A stretch of 64,000 bases of DNA from the NCBI GenBank assembly GCA_028284125.1, contig JANQSI010000018.1:547093-611092 (forward strand), written 5' to 3'. Positions 16,397-22,738 of the stretch are shown here, piece by piece (within the stretch, counting starts at the first letter, position 1; each line of letters starts with the position of its first letter). The translations under genes were made by a program, and so were the position numbers. The notes beneath the pieces are model-generated. The model did not search any database, was not told where the DNA came from, and worked only from the letters and a program-made list of their open reading frames with translations. The DNA is from Cyclobacteriaceae bacterium (GTDB taxonomy: Bacteria > Bacteroidota > Bacteroidia > Cytophagales > Cyclobacteriaceae).

Positions 16397-16413
16397 TTTA
16401 GAATAATTCTAAA
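16397..16413. promoter_or_regulatory. Iron-box-like operator, perfect copy
   Basis: TTTAGAATAATTCTAAA, perfect 8+1+8, in the middle of the feoA/16487 divergent region. It is 90 bp before the start at 16487. Confidence 0.7.
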
Positions 16414-16456
16414 TAAGCTTGTTGAATTAAATGATCGAAGTTAGGTTTGCAATCTA

Positions 16457-16473
16457 TTTAGAATGTATCTAAA
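16457..16473. promoter_or_regulatory. Iron-box-like operator, two mismatches
   Basis: TTTAGAATGTATCTAAA keeps both outer arms. It ends 13 bp before the ATG at 16487 and forms a tandem pair with the site at 16397. Confidence 0.55.
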
Positions 16474-16486
16474 TAATGAAATTTTG

Positions 16487-16669
16487 ATGGACAGTACCAC
16501 TGGAAAGAGGCGTGTTTCGAAGCTCTATGAAGAGTATTCATTGAAGAAGAGGAAAAAGAAAAAAGTTAAAGATGAGTGTTGCTTCAAATACATGAAAAAG
16601 AAAGGAAAGTACTGTAAATCCTGTCCAACATTACATGCTATCTGCAATGACGCAAGAAGAAATTTTTAG
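16487..16669 (+). CDS. Very basic small Cys protein (60 aa), function unknown
   Basis: I do not recognise the family. The product has no signal peptide. It is strongly basic, with a run of Lys/Arg (LKKRKKKKVKD) followed by ECCFKYMKKKGKYCKSCP and a final Cys, giving five Cys in about 25 residues. This suggests a small metal-binding or nucleic-acid-binding protein. The ATG at 16487 is chosen because the earlier in-frame ATG at 16463 lies inside the operator. It is the first gene of a three-gene run ending in ferritin, downstream of two iron boxes, so a role in iron starvation or iron storage is likely by context. Confidence 0.6.
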   Translation: MDSTTGKRRVSKLYEEYSLKKRKKKKVKDECCFKYMKKKGKYCKSCPTLHAICNDARRNF

Positions 16670-16985
16670 TACAAAGAGCGCTGCTATCCTTCAGTGCGAA
16701 TCCAATGAATCGTTTTTGCTTCGATTCGAGCGTGACGAGATCCCATTCAAATTATGTGACCTTTTCACTTTCAGAAAGCGGATTATGGAGCTTGATGTGG
16801 TGGAGCTTCTGGATAGCCAATCTCCTGATATGGAGATCATCCACTTGCCGCATTGTGATCGATTTTTGGCCTTAAGTATTTTGGAGGTTTTGGAATTTAG
16901 AGAGCTTCTAAACGGAACCTTTGATACTTTAGCATTAAATAGCGCAATTCAGAAAATTTTGAGAAAAAGCGTTTTTAACTTCTAA
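16635..16985 (+). CDS. Small unknown protein between Cys protein and ferritin
   Basis: A 116-residue soluble protein; translation could also start at the ATG at 16647 (MTQEEIF). It overlaps the end of the preceding gene, indicating coupling, and stops 11 bp before ferritin. The core ILQCESNESFLLRF then FKLCDLFTFRKRIMELD and a second half with LPHCDRFLALSILEVLEFRELL follow the layout of the 4544 product (Cys, Phe-x-Leu-x-Phe strand, Leu-x2-Phe-Arg helix, then a second alpha/beta half). They may be distant paralogues, though here the Cys-x2-Cys pair is lost. Function unknown; the iron context is clear. Confidence 0.65.
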   Translation: MLSAMTQEEIFSTKSAAILQCESNESFLLRFERDEIPFKLCDLFTFRKRIMELDVVELLDSQSPDMEIIHLPHCDRFLALSILEVLEFRELLNGTFDTLALNSAIQKILRKSVFNF

Positions 16986-16996
16986 CGTATTTACAG

Positions 16997-17524
16997 ATGA
17001 AAGATATTCTAAGAAGGCACCATGTATTAAAAGATGAAATTGTTGATATTCTCAACAAGCAGATAAAGATTGAAGCGCATTCTTCTGCAGCTTACCTGGC
17101 AATGGCCGCCTGGTGCGATGTGAGGGGCTATGATAACTGTGCGGAGTTTTTCTTCAAACAATCGGACGAGGAAAGAAAACATCAACTCAAATTATTTCAC
17201 TATGTAGTGGATATGGAATGCGACGCAGTTTCCCCATCAATTGGTGACAGTCAGCACGACTTTGGAACTCTTCGTGAGGTTTTTGAAAAAGCATTAGAAA
17301 TGGAAATTGCAGTTTCAGATGCTATTCATGAAATAATGGCGGACTGTAGGAAATACAATGATTTCGCTACCGAAGAATTCATGCGTTGGTTCGTTCAAGA
17401 GCAGATTGAGGAAGAGTATGTTGCAAGACGCGCTCTCGAATTGTTCGATGTATTGGGAGAAGATAAGATCGCATTGGGAATGATTGAGGAGAGAATTCTT
17501 GACATTTCCTATGATGAGGATTAA
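16997..17524 (+). CDS. ftnA: Ferritin
   Basis: A 175-residue four-helix ferritin without heme-binding signature, so FtnA-like rather than bacterioferritin. Ferroxidase residues are visible: Glu in QIKIEAHSSAAYLAMA, Glu and His in SDEERKHQLKL, Glu in the third helix (ALEMEIAVSDAIHE) and EQIEEE in the fourth. It stores iron as a mineral core in the cytosol. It is the last gene of the 16487-17524 run and shares an upstream region with divergent feoAB, so uptake and storage are controlled from one intergenic region. Confidence 0.93.
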   Translation: MKDILRRHHVLKDEIVDILNKQIKIEAHSSAAYLAMAAWCDVRGYDNCAEFFFKQSDEERKHQLKLFHYVVDMECDAVSPSIGDSQHDFGTLREVFEKALEMEIAVSDAIHEIMADCRKYNDFATEEFMRWFVQEQIEEEYVARRALELFDVLGEDKIALGMIEERILDISYDED

Positions 17525-17548
17525 CAAATCAAACTGATTACGATATCA

Positions 17549-17579
17549 AAAGGCTCTCTATTTGGAGGGCCTTTTTTTT
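17549..17579. terminator. Terminator after ferritin
   Basis: Arms AAGGCTCTC and GAGGGCCTT (one wobble pair) are followed by an eight-T run on the plus strand. The last codons of the converging methyltransferase gene lie within it. Confidence 0.85.
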
Positions 17580-18103
17580 GCTAGAAAATCCCATAGCACC
17601 ACACCAATGCTGACCGAGATGTTCAGCGAATGCTTGGTGCCAAATTGTGGTATTTCAATAACAAGATCAGCGTTTTCAACAATCTCATCCTTCACACCAA
17701 AAACCTCATTACCGAAAACAAAAGCATATTTTTCATTGGTACTTGGATAGAAATTGAGAAGAGAAGTGCTCTCATCAGCCTGTTCGATGGCAGCAATTTT
17801 ATATCCGGAGTTTCTTAACTCTGTAATTAGTTCTGTTATGTCATCCACATGTTCCCAATCAACTGAATCTTGAGCTCCCAGAGCAGTCTTATTAATCTCT
17901 CGGTGAGGTGGCTGAGCTGTGATTCCACAGAGATATACTTTTTCGATGGCAAACGCATCACCAGTACGAAAGGCAGACCCAACATTCATGGCGCTTCGCA
18001 CATCATCGAGTACAATAACCGCCTCCAGTCGATTTGAATTTTTGAATTCTTCAACCGAAAGACGGTTCAATTCTTCGTTTTTTATTTTTCTCATGCGTGT
18101 CAA
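17558..18103 (-). CDS. TrmH/SpoU-family RNA 2'-O-methyltransferase
   Basis: A 181-residue SPOUT (knotted) methyltransferase. Family motifs: NVGSAFRTGDAF (motif 1), FVFGNEVFGV (motif 2) and IPQFGTKHSLNISVSIGVVLWDF (motif 3), which form the SAM site and the RNA-binding Arg/Asn/Ser residues. Substrate, tRNA or rRNA, cannot be told from sequence; it has no N-terminal RNA-binding domain of the RlmB type. It may start at the second Met (residue 4). Convergent with ferritin and divergent from mutS. Confidence 0.88.
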   Translation of the reverse strand: MTRMRKIKNEELNRLSVEEFKNSNRLEAVIVLDDVRSAMNVGSAFRTGDAFAIEKVYLCGITAQPPHREINKTALGAQDSVDWEHVDDITELITELRNSGYKIAAIEQADESTSLLNFYPSTNEKYAFVFGNEVFGVKDEIVENADLVIEIPQFGTKHSLNISVSIGVVLWDFLAKKRPSK

Positions 18104-18200
18104 ATAAGAATGTGGACAAATTCTTATTTCCCAATAATTATCTCAGCAAATATTCGGGTAATATTGCTTACCCATCATAAAATTAGTTCTATCATTCTAC

Positions 18201-20804
18201 ATGGCAGGAAGCAAAGCAGGTAAGGAAACGTCACTGATGAAGCAATACAATGCAATCAAGAGCAAGTATCCTGGCGCCCTATTGCTTTTTCGAGTCGGTG
18301 ATTTCTACGAAACGTTTGGCGAGGATGCAGTAAAAGCAAGCAAGACGCTTGACATTGTCTTGACCAAGCGAGCTAATGGTGCTGCCTCGGAAATGGAATT
18401 GGCTGGATTTCCGCACCACGCTATGGATACGTACTTACCGAAGCTGGTTCGGGCGGGATATAGAGTGGCGATTTGTGATCAGTTAGAAGATCCGAAAAGT
18501 GTTAAAGGGATTGTAAAGCGTGGTGTGACTGAATTGGTTACGCCGGGCTTGTCTTTGAATGATAATGTCCTTGATCAAAAGAAAAACAATTACCTCGCTT
18601 CTGTTTTTAAGACTAAAGAGGCAAATGGGATTGCGTTTCTCGACCTTTCCACTGGAGAGTTTATGGTTTCCTCGGGATCCGATGAATATGTTGATAAACT
18701 AATCCAGGGATTTCAGCCTTCAGAAATTGTTTATGCCAAAAGCACCCGAGAGTGGTTCCAGGAGCAGTACAATGATTATTCATCTTTTGCCTTGGAGGAT
18801 TGGATATTTAGCATGGATTATGGCTATGAAAAACTAACCAACCAACTGAATGTCAAAAATCTAAAAGGCTATGGAATAGAAGACTTGACTTCCGGAGTTA
18901 TCGCCGCTGGAGCTGTACTTTTTTACCTGGATGAAACTGAACACAAGCAGACTGGTCACATCAATTCCATTTCCAGAATTGATGAGAACAAATACGTTTG
19001 GTTGGATCGATTTACCATTCGAAATCTTGAATTGGTAGTTTCTACCCAACCAGATGGAGTTTCCTTGTTGGATACTGTCAATGCCACCTTGACTCCAATG
19101 GGTGGACGGTTGCTTCGCAAATGGATGGTGTTGCCGCTGAAAAGCAAGTCGGAAATTGACGAACGTTTGGATATTGTTGAGTCGCTCATCGAAAATGAAG
19201 AACTCAGTGAGCTTGTCCAAGAGCAGTTGGAGCAGATCAGCGACCTGGAAAGATTAGTAGGGAAGGTCGCCACTGGCAGAGTAAATCCTAGAGAGTTAAT
19301 TCAACTGAAGAAGAGCCTAGCGAACATTTTACCGATTAGAGAAGCGATTAAATCCATCAAGACATTCAAGGGATTCTACGATCAACTGGATACCTGCGAA
19401 GCACTCATAGAGCGATTGGAAAAAGAGATCAATGATGATGCGCCATTGCTCCTTCATTTGGGAAATGCGATTGCTGATGGCGTAGATAAAGGGCTTGATG
19501 AGCTTCGTCAAATCTCTACTTCTGGGAAAGACTACCTGGAAGGAATTAGAAATCGGGAGATTGAACGAACAGGAATTTCATCACTCAAAATTTCTTACAA
19601 TAAAGTCTTTGGTTATTACCTGGAAGTTTCCAATGCCCACAAAGACAAAGTCCCGGAAGAGTGGATTCGGAAGCAGACACTGGTAAACGCGGAACGATAC
19701 ATTACAGAAGAACTTAAATCTTACGAGGAAAAGATTCTGAATGCAGAATCTCAGATTCAAATATTGGAGCAAAAGCTTTTTGATGAAGTGGTCGCTTTCG
19801 CTAAAACTTTCATGGATGCCATTCAGCAAAATGCCCGAGTAGTCGCAAAGTTGGATTGCCTCTCTTGTTTCGCACACCAGGCGAAAAAGTACAACTATTC
19901 AAAGCCAACCATTTCTGAGGATAAAGTCATTGACATAAAAGAAGGACGTCATCCGGTGATTGAGCAGACGCTGGCATCAGGAGAAGAATACATTCCAAAT
20001 GATATTTATCTGGACAATGAGTCGCAACAAGTCATGATCATTACGGGGCCTAACATGGCTGGTAAGTCTGCACTTCTTCGACAGACTGCTTTGATCACAT
20101 TAATGGCGCAGATGGGAAGTTTTGTCTCTGCAGGTTATGCCAAGATTGGATTAGTCGACAAAGTATTCACAAGAGTTGGTGCATCGGATAATCTTTCCAG
20201 GGGAGAATCCACTTTCATGGTGGAGATGACTGAGACAGCAAGCATCCTGAACAACCTGAGCGATCGATCATTGGTGCTGATGGACGAGATAGGGAGAGGA
20301 ACTAGCACTTATGACGGAATTTCCATCGCCTGGTCGATTGTAGAGCACTTACACAATCATCCGAAATTCAAGGCGAAGACTTTGTTTGCGACGCATTACC
20401 ATGAACTGAATGAATTGGCAAAAGACCTTCCTCGGGTAAAAAATTTTAATGTCTCTGTCAAGGAGCTACAGGACAAAGTCATTTTCATGCGAAAGCTGGT
20501 GGAAGGAGGTAGCGAACATAGCTTTGGAATTCACGTCGCGCAGATGGCAGGTATGCCCAATGAAATAGTGATCCGTGCCAACGATGTTTTAAAGCACCTG
20601 GAAAAGGAAAAACTGGCAGAAGCAGACAAAAAGAAATTAAGTGATATGCCTGTTGAGCAATTTCAGATGAATCTGTTTGAAGCAGACCCACGATTTGAAA
20701 AAGTGATGGAGATCATCCGCAATGTGGACATCAATTCAATTTCTCCTGTGGAGGCGCTACTTAAGTTGAATGAAATGAAGGAGTTATTGAAAAATAAAAC
20801 TTGA
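18201..20804 (+). CDS. mutS: DNA mismatch repair protein MutS
   Basis: Recognises mismatches and starts repair with MutL. The 867 residues are the usual length. The mismatch-reading Phe-x-Glu is F35-Y-E37 (RVGDFYETFGEDA). The ABC ATPase shows Walker A GPNMAGKSALLRQ near 617, Walker B LVLMDEIGRGTSTYDG and the signature NLSRGESTFMVEM. The C-terminus SPVEALLKLNEMKELL is the conserved MutS closing helix. It appears to be a single-gene unit ended by a hairpin. Confidence 0.96.
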   Translation: MAGSKAGKETSLMKQYNAIKSKYPGALLLFRVGDFYETFGEDAVKASKTLDIVLTKRANGAASEMELAGFPHHAMDTYLPKLVRAGYRVAICDQLEDPKSVKGIVKRGVTELVTPGLSLNDNVLDQKKNNYLASVFKTKEANGIAFLDLSTGEFMVSSGSDEYVDKLIQGFQPSEIVYAKSTREWFQEQYNDYSSFALEDWIFSMDYGYEKLTNQLNVKNLKGYGIEDLTSGVIAAGAVLFYLDETEHKQTGHINSISRIDENKYVWLDRFTIRNLELVVSTQPDGVSLLDTVNATLTPMGGRLLRKWMVLPLKSKSEIDERLDIVESLIENEELSELVQEQLEQISDLERLVGKVATGRVNPRELIQLKKSLANILPIREAIKSIKTFKGFYDQLDTCEALIERLEKEINDDAPLLLHLGNAIADGVDKGLDELRQISTSGKDYLEGIRNREIERTGISSLKISYNKVFGYYLEVSNAHKDKVPEEWIRKQTLVNAERYITEELKSYEEKILNAESQIQILEQKLFDEVVAFAKTFMDAIQQNARVVAKLDCLSCFAHQAKKYNYSKPTISEDKVIDIKEGRHPVIEQTLASGEEYIPNDIYLDNESQQVMIITGPNMAGKSALLRQTALITLMAQMGSFVSAGYAKIGLVDKVFTRVGASDNLSRGESTFMVEMTETASILNNLSDRSLVLMDEIGRGTSTYDGISIAWSIVEHLHNHPKFKAKTLFATHYHELNELAKDLPRVKNFNVSVKELQDKVIFMRKLVEGGSEHSFGIHVAQMAGMPNEIVIRANDVLKHLEKEKLAEADKKKLSDMPVEQFQMNLFEADPRFEKVMEIIRNVDINSISPVEALLKLNEMKELLKNKT

Positions 20805-20834
20805 TTCCTCCTTTGTCGGAATGACATATAATAA

Positions 20835-20861
20835 TCCGATGCTCCGCATCGGAATTCTTTT
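20835..20861 (+). terminator. Terminator after mutS
   Basis: An 8-bp perfect stem (TCCGATGC and complement, 3-nt loop) followed by ATTCTTTT. A TCGGAATGAC fragment just before it resembles the edge of the extragenic repeats at 39.3 and 55.5 kb. Confidence 0.7.
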
Positions 20862-20922
20862 AAATAAAAACATTGTGAATTTGTGGGCAAGTGATAAATT
20901 TGCAGTCCTTTTCGAAGGAAAA

Positions 20923-20995
<73 letters not shown>

Positions 20996-21035
20996 CATAG
21001 ATTGTAGATTTTGATATTTGCGATTTTAAGATTTT

Positions 21036-21059
21036 GGCCCGAGAGGGCCGTTTTCTTTT
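21036..21059 (+). terminator. Terminator after tRNA-Gly
   Basis: GGCCC-GAGA-GGGCC hairpin followed by a T-rich run. Confidence 0.65.
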
Positions 21060-21104
21060 AGGAATTCGAGAAATCAAAAAATCAATCAATCTTAAGTCCA
21101 ACTT

Positions 21105-21189
21105 GCCTCGGTGGTGGAATTGGTAGACACGCAGGACTTAAAATCCTGTGGGCATTGCGCCCGTGCGGGTTCAAGTCCCGCCCGAGGTA
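21105..21189 (+). tRNA. tRNA-Leu (TAA)
   Basis: An 85-nt class II tRNA with a long variable arm (GGGCATTGCGCCC region), anticodon TAA at 21139-21141 in loop CTTAAAA, T-loop TTCAAGT and discriminator A. The G1-U72 wobble is normal for this isoacceptor type. CCA is not encoded. Confidence 0.95.
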
Positions 21190-21195
21190 CTTCGA

Positions 21196-21220
21196 AAGCC
21201 TGATTTTCATCGGGCTTTTT
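21196..21220 (+). terminator. Terminator after tRNA-Leu
   Basis: AAGCCTGA pairs with TCGGGCTT (one wobble) around a 6-nt loop, followed by a T-run. Confidence 0.75.
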
Positions 21221-21227
21221 CTTTCCT

Positions 21228-21359
21228 AATATCTGGGGTACAACATAGGTACAACAAATAATTAATCATTGCTTGTTCTTGCAGCCTAACTCAATAAGCA
21301 AAGATTTGATAGGCCTCTCCTAAGCACGTTAAGAATCAAGGGGATTGGTTGGTTAGCAA
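21228..21359. other. Non-coding stretch beside tRNA-Leu with two GTACAAC repeats
   Basis: GTACAAC occurs at 21238-21244 and again at 21250-21256, just past the tRNA-Leu terminator. No gene is seen on either strand. This could be an old integration scar marking the edge of the accessory patch to the right, but no integrase is present in the window. Confidence 0.3.
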
Positions 21360-21983
21360 TCATTCTATTCTGCGAATTTTCCAACTTCCATATCTAAATA
21401 TGTCTTTTTTCTCTTTGGAAAGTTTATCAGAGGTTCCAATCCAATTTCCCTTAGCTTTCTCAAAATCGTAATCAAATTTCAGCATCACGGTTCCCATATG
21501 AGAATCATATTTATTGATCCAAAACCCCATCAGGATACGATTGGTGAATAAGTAACCATATAGCTCATAGTCTACTTCCCCCTTCTTGACTGTACCCGTG
21601 ACTATTGAACCTAAACATCTCAAAACTAAAGTTTCTGGATTTGGGTTATTCTCATATTCCCAGATACTAGTGTAAACTCCATTGATATCAATTTTGGTCT
21701 CTAGATCTCCAAATTGGGTGATAAACTTGGTAAACTGATCAATAGTCCCATTACTGGGATTATCTAAAATATCCACTAGAGCTTTTAAATTGTAAACATT
21801 GGCATTTATCGGAGAGTCACCCATTCTTTCCCACTTGCTTACCGCATCACCAGATAATGGAAGCTCTGTCCTAGCAGAGATCATTAAAGCAAGGTTCGCC
21901 TGAGTTAGACCTTTTGCCTTCCTTTTTTCTTTAAGAATTCGACCAGTCCAATTCTTTCCATTTTGTTCCTGTTCAGTCGACAT
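21360..21983 (-). CDS. XRE-type HTH protein with C-terminal beta-rich sensor-like domain
   Basis: A 207-residue protein. Residues 14-75 form an XRE helix-turn-helix (ILKEKRKAKGLTQANLALMIS, then SGDAVSKWERMG). From about 95 on is a beta-strand-rich domain with repeated Gly/aromatic strands: GVYTSIWEYENNP, GSIVTGTVKKGEVDYELYGYL, ILMGFWINKYDSHMGTVML, KGNWIGTS and YGSWKIRRIE. It resembles a lipocalin-like or small barrel sensing domain, which I cannot assign to a named family. It is divergent from the small gene at 22047 and is its likely regulator (inference). Confidence 0.65.
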   Translation of the reverse strand: MSTEQEQNGKNWTGRILKEKRKAKGLTQANLALMISARTELPLSGDAVSKWERMGDSPINANVYNLKALVDILDNPSNGTIDQFTKFITQFGDLETKIDINGVYTSIWEYENNPNPETLVLRCLGSIVTGTVKKGEVDYELYGYLFTNRILMGFWINKYDSHMGTVMLKFDYDFEKAKGNWIGTSDKLSKEKKDIFRYGSWKIRRIE

Positions 21984-22007
21984 ACTTACGCTAGGTGATT
22001 TCGTTTC

Positions 22008-22041
22008 TTTGAGTAAATAATTGTTTAACTTCTAAATTTTG
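22008..22041 (+). promoter_or_regulatory. Putative promoter of the small gene at 22047
   Basis: TTTG at 22008-22011 and TAAATTTTG at 22033-22041 (one base longer than TAnnTTTG) with a 21-bp spacer. The ATG follows the -7 element within 6 bp, so the transcript would be almost leaderless. Confidence 0.45.
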
Positions 22042-22046
22042 TAGTA

Positions 22047-22259
22047 ATGGCAGAGATTCAAACTCAATTCTTAACCACAATTTCTCCTGCACATCACGGT
22101 CATCAGGAGTTTTTGCATCAAGACGTACATGTACATCTTGCAGATCAAGCGGGTAACATTGTCTCGAATTCACCCATAGTTCAAGACAATCATCGTCCAC
22201 TTTCAGGCCAAACAACTTTGAACGATTTTACTGTCCAGAGAAAGTTTGGAATTCATTAA
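22047..22259 (+). CDS. Small His-rich protein (70 aa), unknown
   Basis: I do not recognise this gene. It has a promoter-like sequence before it and a strong terminator right after it, which argues for a real gene. The product is soluble, with no signal peptide, Cys or membrane helix. It is rich in His and Gln, with SPAHHGHQEFLHQDVHVHL near residues 13-31. His clusters could bind a metal; alternatively it could be a precursor of a modified peptide, but no modifying enzyme is nearby. It lies divergent from an XRE regulator. The opposite-strand frame over it (21991-22215) lacks such support. Confidence 0.5.
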   Translation: MAEIQTQFLTTISPAHHGHQEFLHQDVHVHLADQAGNIVSNSPIVQDNHRPLSGQTTLNDFTVQRKFGIH

Positions 22260-22266
22260 CAACGAT

Positions 22267-22290
22267 AAGGGGCTACATAGCCCCTTTTTT
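22267..22290 (+). terminator. Terminator after the 22047 gene
   Basis: A 9-bp perfect stem (AAGGGGCTA and complement, 2-nt loop) followed by a T-run. Confidence 0.85.
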
Positions 22291-22310
22291 ATTGACTAAA
22301 ATGTAAAATA

Positions 22311-22499
22311 ATGGATTCTAATGTATTTTCTAAACAACCGTTTGATACTTCAGTGAGTGACCGAATACTAGAGGAAGGTCGAAGAATTTACGAAAGAGCA
22401 AGTAGACCTATTATTCCAAATGAGCATTATTACCATGGTCGTTGTCCGGATGGTTGGATAAAACTTCCTGACGGAAATGGTATTATGAGGCTTGCTTAA
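22311..22499 (+). CDS. Small unknown protein (62 aa)
   Basis: Unrecognised. It starts 20 bp after the preceding terminator. The first half is charged and helical (VSDRILEEGRRIYERASRP). The second half is compact and Gly/aromatic-rich (NEHYYHGRCPDGWIKLPDGNGIMRLA). There is a single Cys and no signal peptide. Like its neighbour at 22047 it is short and lies in an accessory patch, so the pair may form one unit with the XRE regulator. Coding status is less certain than for 22047. Confidence 0.4.
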   Translation: MDSNVFSKQPFDTSVSDRILEEGRRIYERASRPIIPNEHYYHGRCPDGWIKLPDGNGIMRLA

Positions 22500-22526
22500 A
22501 ATCAATTTGTTTTAAGTAATTCTAGT

Positions 22527-22697
22527 CTATAATTTTTTGATGATTAGGAGAATCCACTGAACATCCAACAAATATTGATTCAGGTTGGCATTTTCGAAGA
22601 TGAGGGACTTGTTCATGTCGCTATCAGCAGATTGGCTGAATCCCTGAGTAGTTGAGAATAACATCAGAGTGACCAAGAAGAATTTAGTCTTTTTCAT
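22527..22697 (-). pseudogene. Truncated secreted protein remnant (56 aa)
   Basis: From the ATG at 22695-22697 a good signal peptide (MKKTKFFLVTLMLFSTTQGFSQ) is followed by only about 34 residues (SADSDMNKSLIFENANLNQYLLDV, then a hydrophobic end WILLIIKKL) before a stop. Mature Bacteroidota exported proteins of this kind are normally much longer, so it is probably a gene cut short by frameshift or deletion. It lies just after the kinase gene on the same strand. A genuine tiny secreted peptide cannot be excluded. Confidence 0.45.
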
Positions 22698-22738
22698 TAT
22701 AGGGCTTTTTAACGATTTAGGAACTGGAGTGTTTCTAA

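Noticed and set aside
21991..22215. Minus-strand frame opposite the 22047 gene
   Set aside because: The plus-strand frame has a promoter-like element and a perfectly placed terminator; the minus-strand frame has neither.
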